Assembly: GCA_017795005.1 (NCBI GenBank)
Contig: CP051242.1
Coordinates: 496,001 to 560,000, forward strand
Origin: Balneolaceae bacterium
GTDB lineage: Bacteria; Bacteroidota; Rhodothermia; Balneolales; Balneolaceae
Reading direction: 5' to 3'
DNA length: 64,000 nucleotides
Both the position numbers and the translations under genes were made by a program. Below the pieces are notes generated by a model. The model made no database searches. It was not told the DNA's origin and was given only the letters and a program-made list of their open reading frames with translations. Numbering within the stretch: the stretch's first letter is position 1; every line of letters begins with the position of its first letter. This document shows positions 36,801 through 45,083 of this stretch, in pieces.

Positions 36801-37340
36801 ATGGAAACTGCTGTAAAAACATTATGGAGAATCGACCCAACTCATTCTGAAATTGAGTTTAAAGTAAAACATTTAGTCATTTCAACTGTAACAGGGAAAT
36901 TCACAAGCTTTGATGCAACTCTTGAAGCAGAAGAAGGAACGTTCGAAGGGGCTACAATTAATTTCAACGCTGATATTGCAAGTATCGCAACAGGTGTGGA
37001 AGACAGAGATAACCACTTAAAATCTGCTGATTTCTTTGATGCCGAAACATATCCACAATTATCATTTGAGTCTACTTCATTTGAAAAAGTAAATGATGGG
37101 GCATATAAATTAACCGGTAACCTGACTATTAAAGATGTAACTAAGGAAATTACATTAGATGTAGAGCATGGTGGTACCGTTGTTGACCCTTATGGTCAAA
37201 CAAAGGCTGGCTTTGAGATTTCAAGTGAAATTAACAGAAAAGAATATGGATTAACCTGGAGCGCAGTTACTGAAGCTGGTAGTGTTGTTGTAGGCGACAC
37301 CGTTAAGCTTATCATGAACGTACAGGTTGTTCAATCATAA
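36801..37340 (+). CDS. YceI-family lipid-binding-type protein
   Basis: A 179-residue YceI domain, an extended lipocalin-like barrel that binds isoprenoid or fatty amphiphilic molecules. Key segments: WRIDPTHSEIEFKVKHLVIS, GVEDRDNHLKSADFFDAETY, KLTGNLTIKDVTKEITLDVE and NRKEYGLTWS. No signal peptide is seen, so it is predicted to be cytoplasmic, unlike E. coli YceI. The gene is monocistronic, with a palindromic operator candidate upstream and a strong terminator downstream. Confidence 0.94.
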   Translation: METAVKTLWRIDPTHSEIEFKVKHLVISTVTGKFTSFDATLEAEEGTFEGATINFNADIASIATGVEDRDNHLKSADFFDAETYPQLSFESTSFEKVNDGAYKLTGNLTIKDVTKEITLDVEHGGTVVDPYGQTKAGFEISSEINRKEYGLTWSAVTEAGSVVVGDTVKLIMNVQVVQS

Positions 37341-37362
37341 TCACAACTTCATCAAGAGAGAG

Positions 37363-37391
37363 AAGGGGCGCATTGTCGCCCCTTTTTTTAT
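37363..37391 (+). terminator. Terminator after yceI
   Basis: AAGGGGCG/CGCCCCTT perfect 8-bp stem, loop CATTGT, then seven Ts. Confidence 0.95.
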
Positions 37392-37433
37392 ACCTGTTAT
37401 TTTGTAGCTTAACGGAAACTAACTTTAGCTACT

Positions 37434-38447
37434 ATGAAAATATTAAACGTATTTACAGCAATTCTTTTAGGATTATTATTGCTGACTTGTACCAACATCA
37501 GCAAAGAAACTGAGCCAAAAGAAGTAAAAGAATGGGCAATAGCTCTTCATGGTGGTGCAGGGTATTATCCGGAAGACGCTCCGGAAGAACGAACTCAGGC
37601 ATACAGAGAGGCTCTTGAAGAGGCGTTAAGTATTGGGTCTAAAATTTTGGAAGATGGGGGTTCTTCGCTTGACGCAGTAGAACAAACCATTCAATACTTG
37701 GAAAATAATGAACTCTTTAATGCGGGCAGAGGAGCTGTTTTTACCAGTGAAGGAAAGAATGAGTTAGATGCAGCTATTATGGATGGTAATAATCTGAATG
37801 CCGGAGCGATAACAGGAGTAACAACTGTTAAAAATCCGATCTCACTGGCAAGAAAAGTAATGGAAGAGTCTGACCATGTATTTTTTGCGGGAGATGGAGC
37901 CGAGCAGTTTGCTGATCAGACCTCAGTCGAACGAGTTGACCAAGAATATTTTAAAGTTCAAAGCAGATTTGAAGCATGGCAACGGAGAAACGCCGGAACG
38001 GGAATGATTCTTAAAGAAGAAGCTAACAACGGCTGGAAAATGGGTACGGTAGGCTGCGTAGCAGTTGATAAAGATGGTAACATTGTCGCAGGAACATCCA
38101 CTGGTGGAATGACTAACAAAAAATTTGGTCGGGTAGGTGATGTACCTATTATAGGATCTGGTACCTATGCTAATGAACTTGTTGCCGTATCAGCTACGGG
38201 ATGGGGTGAAAAAATTATGCTGAATGTTTCCGCTCATACTTTGGCAAGTTATATGAAATTCAAAGAGGTTAGCTTACAGGAGTCTATGGATTATCTTGTG
38301 GGTGAAGTGCTAAATCCCAGAGAAGCGGGATTTATTGCAGTAGATAAATATGGAAACATTTCAATGGAAACTAATACCGGATCAATGTTTCGGGCCGCAG
38401 CAGATTCTGACGGAAAAAAAGAGATTGGGATCTGGTCGAACGACTAA
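37434..38447 (+). CDS. Isoaspartyl peptidase/L-asparaginase (Ntn hydrolase), lipoprotein form
   Basis: A 337-residue type III asparaginase. It removes isoaspartyl residues from peptides and hydrolyses asparagine. A lipoprotein-like signal (LLGLLLLTC) suggests a periplasmic location. Family segments: IALHGGAGYY, LFNAGRGAVFTSEGKNELDA, the self-cleavage site GTVGCVAVD with nucleophile Thr ~205, and GTSTGGMTNKKFGRVGDVPI. It is made as a precursor and cleaved before the Thr into two chains. Its stop codon abuts that of the convergent gene. Confidence 0.94.
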   Translation: MKILNVFTAILLGLLLLTCTNISKETEPKEVKEWAIALHGGAGYYPEDAPEERTQAYREALEEALSIGSKILEDGGSSLDAVEQTIQYLENNELFNAGRGAVFTSEGKNELDAAIMDGNNLNAGAITGVTTVKNPISLARKVMEESDHVFFAGDGAEQFADQTSVERVDQEYFKVQSRFEAWQRRNAGTGMILKEEANNGWKMGTVGCVAVDKDGNIVAGTSTGGMTNKKFGRVGDVPIIGSGTYANELVAVSATGWGEKIMLNVSAHTLASYMKFKEVSLQESMDYLVGEVLNPREAGFIAVDKYGNISMETNTGSMFRAAADSDGKKEIGIWSND

Positions 38448-39212
38448 TTAGTCGATTCGAAAGTTAAAACGATCTCTTAATTCCTGAACGTAAACACCGA
38501 TGTCATTTCTTAGCTCAAAAAAGCGTCCGTGAAAATCCTGATACTGGCTTTTAGTAAGCAGTTTTTTGCTTTTAATGGTTTGGAAATGACCAAGGCATAT
38601 ATTCGCGCATCGAAGAGCTTTTTTGGTATATGCAATGTTAGCACCTAGGTATTCCGCTTCAAATCCAAAAGAATAGCCACCAGCTAGTTTAGCACCGATT
38701 TTTAAAGATTCACCTACGAATTCCTGAAAAACCTTAGTCTGAGCTTTAGGAGGAACACCTTCGGCCCATTTTAAAACATCTACTGCTAGTTGCTTCGCCT
38801 GATTATAGATAATAAGATTATCGAGTGAGCCATAGTCTGAATCAGCAAAATCCTCACTAAGAGATTTCCATTCTTCTCCGGCATCGAAATCCTCTACCTC
38901 ATCCAAATCTGATAATTCATCTTCATATCCAAATAAAAAGTCTTCATCATCCTCGAAATCATCGTCGTCGTCCCAGTCTTCATCTTCAGGGAAATAGGCT
39001 TCGTCCAGTAGGAGTTCTTCCTCTACATAAGCTTCAAAGGCATCATCTTCGCTCAGACTTTCTTCAAGAAGCGTTATCCATCGGGGTGTATTTCCTTTAG
39101 GATCAGACGAGATAAATTTCCGAAGTTGATCACTCTTCTTTTCGACTTCATTAAGGTGAGCTTCCCATTTGTGTTCATCCCAAAGCTCATCATTACTTCC
39201 ATCAAATGACAT
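38448..39212 (-). CDS. Acidic protein of unknown function
   Basis: A 254-residue cytoplasmic protein. Residues ~50-130 are extremely acidic (the run DEDWDDDDDFEDDEDF is the core) and probably disordered. Residues ~140-254 form a helical domain (KAQTKVFQEFVGESLKIGAK, ALRCANICLGHFQTIKSKKL) that looks like a four-helix bundle. I do not recognise the family. It lies 101 bases after punA on the same strand; a loose operon with the punA-divIVA cluster is possible. Confidence 0.7.
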   Translation of the reverse strand: MSFDGSNDELWDEHKWEAHLNEVEKKSDQLRKFISSDPKGNTPRWITLLEESLSEDDAFEAYVEEELLLDEAYFPEDEDWDDDDDFEDDEDFLFGYEDELSDLDEVEDFDAGEEWKSLSEDFADSDYGSLDNLIIYNQAKQLAVDVLKWAEGVPPKAQTKVFQEFVGESLKIGAKLAGGYSFGFEAEYLGANIAYTKKALRCANICLGHFQTIKSKKLLTKSQYQDFHGRFFELRNDIGVYVQELRDRFNFRID

Positions 39213-39313
39213 ATATGGTAATTATCGATGGTTATGGTTTCCTATAGAAACGAATTTCAAAACTCGTTTGCAATAGTACGTGGAAAAATAACGCTTTTTG
39301 TGGATAAATAAGT

Positions 39314-40150
39314 CTATAATTTTTCTAAAACACCCACAATTATCTGGGTAAGCTTGGGTTCAGCCATTGCTGCAGCTTCCAGAACATCATCCAGACTAAC
39401 TGGTTCCAATGCATCAGGGAAACATTCATCAGTAATCACCGAGATGCCGAGAACATCCAGGCCCATATGAACAGCAGCAATAACTTCAGGTACAGTGCTC
39501 ATACCAACAACATCGGCTCCCAACTGTCGCATATAACGATATTCTGCTTTTGTTTCTAAAGTAGGTCCTGAAACAGCAAGATATACTCCCTTATGTAATT
39601 TGATTGCGTGTTCAAGCGCTACATTTTCTGCAGTTTCTACAAGTCGTTCAGTATAAGGCTCACTCATATCAGGGAAACGGGGACCAAGTTCATTATCATT
39701 AGGTCCGATAAGCGGATTATCTCCCAGAAAGTTAATGTGATCATTAATAATCATTACATCTCCTCGCCGGAAAATTGGATTTAATCCTCCACAGGCATTG
39801 CTAACCATCAAAGTTTGAACACCTAATGCTTTAGCTACTCTAACCGGGAATGCAATTTGTTGCATGGAGTACCCTTCGTAGTAATGAAAACGTCCCTGCA
39901 TGGCAACTACAGATTTACCACCAAGTTCTCCAAAAATTAATCGACCGGCATGACTTTCAACTGTGGATACTGGAAAATTAGGAATCTGATCATATGAAAT
40001 AGTGTGAACTACATCTATTTCTTCAGCAAGTTGTCCTAATCCTGTACCAAGAATCAATAGGTATTCGGGTTGAAATGAGGTTTCTGATAAAATGAATTCA
40101 ACCGCTTCATCACGTTTTGTACGGAACTCTTCTACAGTATCAAAGGCCAT
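39314..40150 (-). CDS. punA: Purine nucleoside phosphorylase
   Basis: A 278-residue trimeric-type PNP that splits inosine and guanosine with phosphate for purine salvage. Markers: [27 protein letters not shown] with the phosphate-binding His, [32 protein letters not shown], the substrate-binding [20 protein letters not shown] and [10 protein letters not shown]. Last of the yggS-divIVA-punA run, 43 bases after divIVA. Confidence 0.95.
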   Translation of the reverse strand: MAFDTVEEFRTKRDEAVEFILSETSFQPEYLLILGTGLGQLAEEIDVVHTISYDQIPNFPVSTVESHAGRLIFGELGGKSVVAMQGRFHYYEGYSMQQIAFPVRVAKALGVQTLMVSNACGGLNPIFRRGDVMIINDHINFLGDNPLIGPNDNELGPRFPDMSEPYTERLVETAENVALEHAIKLHKGVYLAVSGPTLETKAEYRYMRQLGADVVGMSTVPEVIAAVHMGLDVLGISVITDECFPDALEPVSLDDVLEAAAMAEPKLTQIIVGVLEKL

Positions 40151-40193
40151 GTGGATAAGAAAAAATTTAAATTAAGACCGAAGATAGTTCTTT

Positions 40194-40862
40194 TTAGTCG
40201 ATCTCATCAAGGATATCATTTAAACGGTCGCTACCGGGTGGGAAGCCACTATCATCTTCTTCCGATGTTTCTTCAGACTCCAACTCAGAATCTGCTAAGC
40301 CTTCTTCATCTAGGCTAAAACGTGAACCATTTTTTGTGTCCTCTTCTGATTTTGAATCTTCAGATACATTTGTCTGGTCGGTGTCATCAACAGGAAGAGA
40401 AAAAATTGCCATCTCATCCTTCGAAAACTTTTCAACCGAATTTTTAGCGTTATCTAAATAAGAAGAAATTCCTGCAATTATTTCATCGCGGCGGTCGAGT
40501 AAACGCAGAATACTTTGCCGAATTTGTGCTCTTTGTTGATTGGCTTCAGAAATGATAGCCTCAGCTTCCATTTGAGCCTTATCTGTAGTGTTTTTAGCTT
40601 CTAGTCGGGCATTATCCATTTTCTGAGCCACAGACTCCTTAGTAGTCTGTAGCGTTTCATGAAGTGCTTCTTCCACCCGCTCGTAATGGCGGACTCTGTC
40701 GCTCAGTTTTTCAATCTGTTCTTCGAGCTCTTTGTTTTTTGTAAGCAAATGCTCGTATTCATTGGATACAAGGGTAAGAAATGCCTGTACATCTGCAACA
40801 TCAAATCCCCGGAGAGATTTTTCAAATTGTTGCTGCTTAATTTCTAATGGAGTGAGTTTCAT
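40194..40862 (-). CDS. DivIVA-domain protein
   Basis: A 222-residue coiled-coil protein. The N-terminus (MKLTPLEIKQQQFEKSLRGF, DVADVQAFL) is the DivIVA membrane-curvature-binding motif. A long coiled coil runs ~35-150, and the tail (~160-222) is acidic and disordered. DivIVA proteins mark poles and division sites and recruit wall-synthesis partners. Neighbours yggS and two small membrane proteins echo the Gram-positive ylmE-sepF-ylmG-divIVA cluster. Confidence 0.9.
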   Translation of the reverse strand: MKLTPLEIKQQQFEKSLRGFDVADVQAFLTLVSNEYEHLLTKNKELEEQIEKLSDRVRHYERVEEALHETLQTTKESVAQKMDNARLEAKNTTDKAQMEAEAIISEANQQRAQIRQSILRLLDRRDEIIAGISSYLDNAKNSVEKFSKDEMAIFSLPVDDTDQTNVSEDSKSEEDTKNGSRFSLDEEGLADSELESEETSEEDDSGFPPGSDRLNDILDEID

Positions 40863-40905
40863 GATAGGTGCCTTTAAGAAGTCAAATGCCTATTTAAAGT
40901 AACAC

Positions 40906-41259
40906 TTATTCATTTAACATGTTCCTGAGATTACTATTATCGTCTTTTTTTGATTCCCCTCGAACCTGAGAGTCTTCAATAGTAATTTCAGCATTAGAAT
41001 CAGCTGACTCAGGAATTCTGATTTTCTCCTCTTCAAGTTCAGATACAATTGCTTCCAGGTTGGCTATTCTACGCTCTGTAGTTTTTTTAAACTCACCTAA
41101 GGCTTTAAAAAATTGTGGGTTTATATCACTGGATGAGGAGCTGCTCTTTCGATTGATCCAAGCCTTAATCAAGCTGAATATATTGTGAAGGAAAAAACCG
41201 GTTAATCCAATTCCAAAAACAATTGCAACCAGACTTATAATAAACTCTTCTTCTTGCAT
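40906..41259 (-). CDS. Small membrane protein, PspB-like layout (copy 2)
   Basis: A 117-residue protein: N-terminal membrane helix (FIISLVAIVFGIGLTGFFLH), a basic/serine linker, a helix with TTERRIANLEAIVSELEEEK, and an acidic tail. The RIxxLEAI segment after one helix resembles phage-shock protein PspB. It starts 4 bases after the related gene at 41264, so the two are co-translated. Function inferred only. Confidence 0.65.
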   Translation of the reverse strand: MQEEEFIISLVAIVFGIGLTGFFLHNIFSLIKAWINRKSSSSSSDINPQFFKALGEFKKTTERRIANLEAIVSELEEEKIRIPESADSNAEITIEDSQVRGESKKDDNSNLRNMLNE

Positions 41260-41263
41260 CGAC

Positions 41264-41557
41264 TTAGCCCCTTACTTTGGCTCTGTTATTATTTTCACTC
41301 TCATCAAGATCATTCTTAATCTCGATTTCATCAAGAGAAATTTCACTTTTATCCGAGGCATTTTCTGAAGCAATTGCTTCAAGATTTTCAATACGTGCTT
41401 TGAGGTTGAAAATCATCTTTCGGAGTTCGTGAGATTCTTTTGTACTTGTAAGACGCTTTTCCTCGATTTGAAGTTCTTTTTCTTTATAAGCGTAAATAAG
41501 TCCGCCGATGACGGCTACGATAGGAATGATTGCAAACCATGGAAGTCCAAATAACAT
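41264..41557 (-). CDS. Small membrane protein, PspB-like layout (copy 1)
   Basis: A 97-residue protein from the ATG at 41557 (MLFGLPWFAIIPIVAVIGGL); a TTG at 41608 would add 17 residues but overlap yggS. One membrane helix is followed by a coiled coil with ELRKMIFNLKARIENLEAIA, as in PspB, and an acidic tail. It shares the RIxNLEAI block with the gene at 40906. Located between yggS and divIVA. Confidence 0.65.
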   Translation of the reverse strand: MLFGLPWFAIIPIVAVIGGLIYAYKEKELQIEEKRLTSTKESHELRKMIFNLKARIENLEAIASENASDKSEISLDEIEIKNDLDESENNNRAKVRG

Positions 41558-41604
41558 AATGCCCGATTTAGTTAATGCTAAAGTGAGGTTCCTTACGCAA
41601 TAAA

Positions 41605-42309
41605 TCAACCATAGTTTCGGGAACCAAATATAGCACTTCCAACTCTTACCATAGTGGCGCCTTCTTCAATAGCTACTTCAAAATCACCACTCATTCCCAT
41701 TGAAAGTTCTTTAAGTTCAATATTATTTCCATTGAAATGCTTATGATCTTCAAGCGTTGTTCTAAGCAGGGCAAATTCATGACGAACATCTTCAGGATCA
41801 TCAGTAAAAGTAGCCATCCCCATCAGTCCTTTGATTTGTACATACTCCAGTTGTTTCGCATGCCCAAGTATTTTGGGAAGATCAGAAATTTCACACCCAC
41901 TTTTTTGATCCTCACCACTAATATTAACCTGAATCAAAACATTAATAGTTCTGTTTGCAGAAGAAGCTCTTTTTTCAATTTCATTGAGATATTTTGCTTT
42001 TGAAACAGAGTGAATCCAATGCACCCGCTCAGCGATATATTTGATTTTATTGGATTGTATAGTACCGATCATGTGCCATTGAATACCGGGTAACTCAATT
42101 CTTTCCATTTTGTCCTGAAGTTCCTGCATTCTGTTTTCACCGTAATGCAGTTGACCGGCAGTACATGCTTCAATTATTGCCTCATTGGGTTTAGTTTTAC
42201 TTACCGCAATAAGGGTAATCTCCTCCGGATTACGACTGGATTTTTCACAAGCTATTTTAATTCTGTGTTTAATTTCTTTGAGATTTTCTTTTATGGAAGC
42301 CTCAGACAT
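41605..42309 (-). CDS. YggS-family PLP-binding protein
   Basis: A 234-residue PLP homeostasis protein (single TIM-barrel, no large catalytic domain). The PLP lysine is in ITLIAVSKTKP; further signatures are HYGENRMQELQDKM, WHMIGTIQSNKIKYI, LIQVNISGEDQKSGC and LSMGMSGDFEVAIEEGATMV then RVGSAIFG. First gene of the minus-strand cluster; conserved next to cell-division genes in many phyla. Confidence 0.95.
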   Translation of the reverse strand: MSEASIKENLKEIKHRIKIACEKSSRNPEEITLIAVSKTKPNEAIIEACTAGQLHYGENRMQELQDKMERIELPGIQWHMIGTIQSNKIKYIAERVHWIHSVSKAKYLNEIEKRASSANRTINVLIQVNISGEDQKSGCEISDLPKILGHAKQLEYVQIKGLMGMATFTDDPEDVRHEFALLRTTLEDHKHFNGNNIELKELSMGMSGDFEVAIEEGATMVRVGSAIFGSRNYG

Positions 42310-42501
42310 AGATAAAAAACAGTTTCAAGGTTAATTTTAAGTTATCAACATAAAGATAGCCTTTTATAATTCATGAATTAGCCGTATTTTTGGAAGCTCA
42401 AAGAAGACGTAAATTTTTACCAGTTGATACTGACTTTCTACGCTACCATACATTCCTTGTCGGGCTATTTATCGAAACTAATTTTTAAAAGGGTTAGATA
42501 A

Positions 42502-43563
42502 ATGGCAACCAGAATCCGGCATATTTCTACCTTTTTGAATCAATGGGCTCCCCCAAATATCAAATTGGACTACGACAATGTTGGATTACTAGTTGGAGAC
42601 CCCGATTCGGAAGTAACGTCTGTTCTTACCTGTCTTGATGTAACCGATGAGGTTGTTGCAGAAGCAATTAATAAAAACTGTGAAGTTATTGTTGCTCATC
42701 ACCCGCTCATTTTTAACAAAATAGGATCAATTAATCCAACCAATGAGCAGGGAAGTATCATTTATAAACTTATCAAAAACGATATTGGACTATTAGTTGC
42801 GCATACTAATCTTGACGCAGCTCTTGATGGGGTTTCATTTGTATTGGCAAATATCTTAGGGCTGGATAATCTTCGGTTTTTGGATAAGAGTTACGATATC
42901 AGCAGAAAAATCCGATTAGTTACCGATGAAGAAGATGCAGAAGCGGTACTCAAAATTCTTAATTACTACTCAGCAGAAGAAGCGCATTACTTTGAAGTTG
43001 AAAATCGTCAGCGAGGATTAAAATGCTTTGAAGCGATTATCGATAAGCATCATGTAGCATCATTAAGAGCAGGTTTAAAGAAAGAAGGACTTTTAAAAGC
43101 AGGTTCATTTCAGGTGACCGAACTAGCTTCAACTTCCCAAAATTTTGGAATGGGTGTAGTTGGAGAATATCCTGAAGGTGGTGTTGGGAAAAACGAATTT
43201 CTTCACCTTGTTTCAAAAGCTTTAAATGTTCGATCAATTCGCTATTCAGGAGATGTTGAACGTATTCAACGAGTTGCCGTTTGTGGTGGGTCAGGTATTT
43301 CACTGAAAAAAGCAGCGATTGCATCAGGAACTCAGGCCTTCGTTACTGCCGATATTAAATATCACGACTATTTTACCGAAAAAGAAGATTTCCTTCTTGT
43401 TGATGTGGGACATTATGAAAGTGAGTTCCCAATTGCAGAGGCTTTAAAAAATGAACTCAGCGATGCTTTTGAAGATATTTCGGTTTCAGTTACCCAGACT
43501 GTTACTAATCCAATGAAAATTTACGTTTCTGAAATTGAACCTCAACCCATTCATCCAAGTTGA
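42502..43563 (+). CDS. Nif3-like dinuclear metal centre protein
   Basis: A 353-residue protein of the Nif3/YbgI/YqfO family (GTP cyclohydrolase 1 type 2-like). Metal ligands are visible in EVIVAHHPLIF, VAHTNLDAA and, near the end, LVDVGHYESEF. Length and the central ~125-220 stretch fit the long form carrying a PII/CutA-like insert. Enzymatic function is unsettled. A TATTTTTGG element lies 117 bases upstream. It is followed after 11 bases by the coiled-coil gene, a very common pair. Confidence 0.93.
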   Translation: MATRIRHISTFLNQWAPPNIKLDYDNVGLLVGDPDSEVTSVLTCLDVTDEVVAEAINKNCEVIVAHHPLIFNKIGSINPTNEQGSIIYKLIKNDIGLLVAHTNLDAALDGVSFVLANILGLDNLRFLDKSYDISRKIRLVTDEEDAEAVLKILNYYSAEEAHYFEVENRQRGLKCFEAIIDKHHVASLRAGLKKEGLLKAGSFQVTELASTSQNFGMGVVGEYPEGGVGKNEFLHLVSKALNVRSIRYSGDVERIQRVAVCGGSGISLKKAAIASGTQAFVTADIKYHDYFTEKEDFLLVDVGHYESEFPIAEALKNELSDAFEDISVSVTQTVTNPMKIYVSEIEPQPIHPS

Positions 43564-43574
43564 CAAAGCCACTC

Positions 43575-44309
43575 ATGAAAGAAGTATTACAACAACTAGC
43601 AAATTTACAGTACATCGATAGCCGAATCGATGAGATAAAGCAGCTCAGGGGAGACTTACCGGAAGAAATTCTGGATATTGAAACAGATATCGCCCGGGGC
43701 GAGGCTAAAGTAGCTAAACTCGAAAAAGAAGAGAAGGACCTGACAGTAGAGTTTGATAGTCTTAAACTGGAAATCAAAAGCTCTGAAGAAAAAGTAAGCA
43801 AGTACGAAGATCAACAACTAGCAGTTAGAAATAATCGGGAGTACGACGCACTTACGAAAGAGATTGAAGCACAAAAACAGGTTATTGAAAACGCCAATTC
43901 CCGTATTGCAGAAGTAGAAAAAAGACAAACAGAAATCGGACCTGAGTTAGAAGCAGCAAAAGAAGATCTCACTTCCGTAAAAGCACTTTTTGAGCAAAAG
44001 CAAAACAGCCTTGAAAAAGTAATGAAGTCTACTGAAGACGAAGAAGAAGTGCTTATAAAGAAGAGAAAAGAAGTAGAAAAAGGGATTGATGAGCGATATA
44101 TGCGAAACTATAAAAGACTCAGAAACGGGTTGAATAATGGCATCGCAGTTGTAGCTATGGACAGAGGAGCTGCTCTTGGAATGGCGCTTCCTCCACAAAC
44201 ACAGGTCGAAGTTCGTCGCATGAATAAAATCATTTTTGATGAAAACAGCGGTCGAATTGTAGTAGATCAGTCTTTCTTTGATACTGCAAAAGAGCAATTA
44301 ACACTCTGA
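43575..44309 (+). CDS. Coiled-coil protein of the C4 zinc-ribbon family, cysteines lost
   Basis: A 244-residue protein. Residues ~1-180 are a long antiparallel coiled coil with the family block AVRNNREYDALTKEIEAQKQ. The C-terminus normally holds a C4 zinc ribbon (CxxC...LPPQ...CxxCGR); here it reads GAALGMALPPQTQVEV and DENSGRIV, with no cysteine in the whole protein. The LPPQ and GRI landmarks remain. ATG at 43575 is chosen; TTG at 43560 would overlap the nif3-like gene. Role unknown; usually encoded next to Nif3-like proteins. Confidence 0.88.
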   Translation: MKEVLQQLANLQYIDSRIDEIKQLRGDLPEEILDIETDIARGEAKVAKLEKEEKDLTVEFDSLKLEIKSSEEKVSKYEDQQLAVRNNREYDALTKEIEAQKQVIENANSRIAEVEKRQTEIGPELEAAKEDLTSVKALFEQKQNSLEKVMKSTEDEEEVLIKKRKEVEKGIDERYMRNYKRLRNGLNNGIAVVAMDRGAALGMALPPQTQVEVRRMNKIIFDENSGRIVVDQSFFDTAKEQLTL

Positions 44310-44335
44310 TATTTAGGTGATCAGCACCACTTTTT

Positions 44336-44367
44336 AAAGGGAATTCCGGACGGAGTTCCCTTTTTTT
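44336..44367 (+). terminator. Terminator after the nif3-like pair
   Basis: AAGGGAAT-TCCG and CGGA-GTTCCCTT form a long stem with a two-base loop, then seven Ts. Confidence 0.93.
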
Positions 44368-44368
44368 G

Positions 44369-44545
44369 TTTGTGAGTTATTGTCTCCCTCCTTGGGGAGG
44401 GACAGAGTCAAAACTTGTTTTGGCTCAGGGAGAGGACGGAAATGGCTCTATACTTATTACCTTCAGTGTCCTCCCTCTGAAATCCCGCAAGCGTGATTTC
44501 TGTCTCCCTCCAAAGGGAGACAGGGATGTTACTCATAAAACCCGT
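44369..44545. repeat. Dispersed palindromic repeat (TCTCCCTCC type)
   Basis: TGTGAGTTATTGTCTCCCTC on the left and GGGAGACAGGGATGTTACTC then ATAA on the right are inverted relatives. Inner words CCTTGGGGAGG and CCTCCAAAGGGAG form small hairpins. A related element starts at 52954. It fills the gap before rnpB. Confidence 0.6.
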
Positions 44546-44554
44546 ATCTTATTT

Positions 44555-45042
44555 GCAGGAAAGCCGGGTAATCGCTTCGTGCTTTGGTATGGGGAGGAAA
44601 GTCCGGACACCAACGAGCGCCGCGCTCAACGATCCTTCGGGCGAAGTTGAGGCTCGATTAGGGCGACCTGATCGGGATAGAAAGTGCAACAGAAAATAAA
44701 CCGCCTCCAGCGCGGAACGCTGGTGAAATTCCAAATGACAAGTATCAAATGAAAAACAAATCTCAATGTTTGAATATTTAAGCATTGGAGCTTGTTTGGA
44801 TTTTGAAATTTGAAGTATTGGTATTTCCCAACGCTCTGCGTTGGCGGTAAGGGTGAAAAGGTGAGGTAAGAGCTCACCGCTCTGAGGGTAACCGAAGAGG
44901 CATGGTAAACCTCGCGGGGTGCAAGCTCATGTAGGATGGTATGCGCTGCTTGTCGTGACGCCATCGGGTGGAGTGCACCAGATAAATGATTACCGAATCC
45001 CGCTTGCGGGAGGAACAAAATCCGGCTTATAGGCTTTCCTGC
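44555..45042 (+). ncRNA. rnpB: RNase P RNA, class A, with an insert
   Basis: The catalytic RNA that trims tRNA 5' ends. P1 pairs GCAGGAAAGCC (44555-44565) with GGCTTTCCTGC (45032-45042). Conserved core segments are present: GGGGAGGAAAGTCCGGACACC, AGAAAGTGCAACAGAAA, GGTAAGGGTGAAAAGG, GGTAAGAGCTCACCG, CATGGTAAACC and TGCACCAGATAAATGATTAC. The total of ~488 nt exceeds the usual ~350-400 because of a 138-nt palindrome in the P12 region. Its protein partner rnpA is at 56.6 kb. A TATCTTAT promoter-like word lies just upstream. Confidence 0.95.
44707..44844. repeat. Palindromic element inserted in RNase P RNA
   Basis: CCAGCGCGGAACGCTGG at the left end and CCAACGCTCTGCGTTGG at the right end are inverted relatives. 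Between them, AAATTCCAAATGACAAGTAT... on the left mirrors ...GAAGTATTGGTATTT on the right with mismatches, so the whole block can fold into one long arm. Confidence 0.75.
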
Positions 45043-45051
45043 TACAACATG

Positions 45052-45080
45052 AAAACCCCGTCCCAAAAGGTCGGGGTTTT
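45052..45080. terminator. Bidirectional terminator between rnpB and smpB
   Basis: AAAACCCCG (45052-45060) pairs with CGGGGTTTT (45072-45080). The A and T runs at either side allow use from both strands. Confidence 0.9.
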
Positions 45081-45083
45081 GTT

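Noticed and set aside
44549-44785. Open frames across the rnpB region
   Set aside because: They overlap the conserved RNase P RNA core and encode no recognisable protein.
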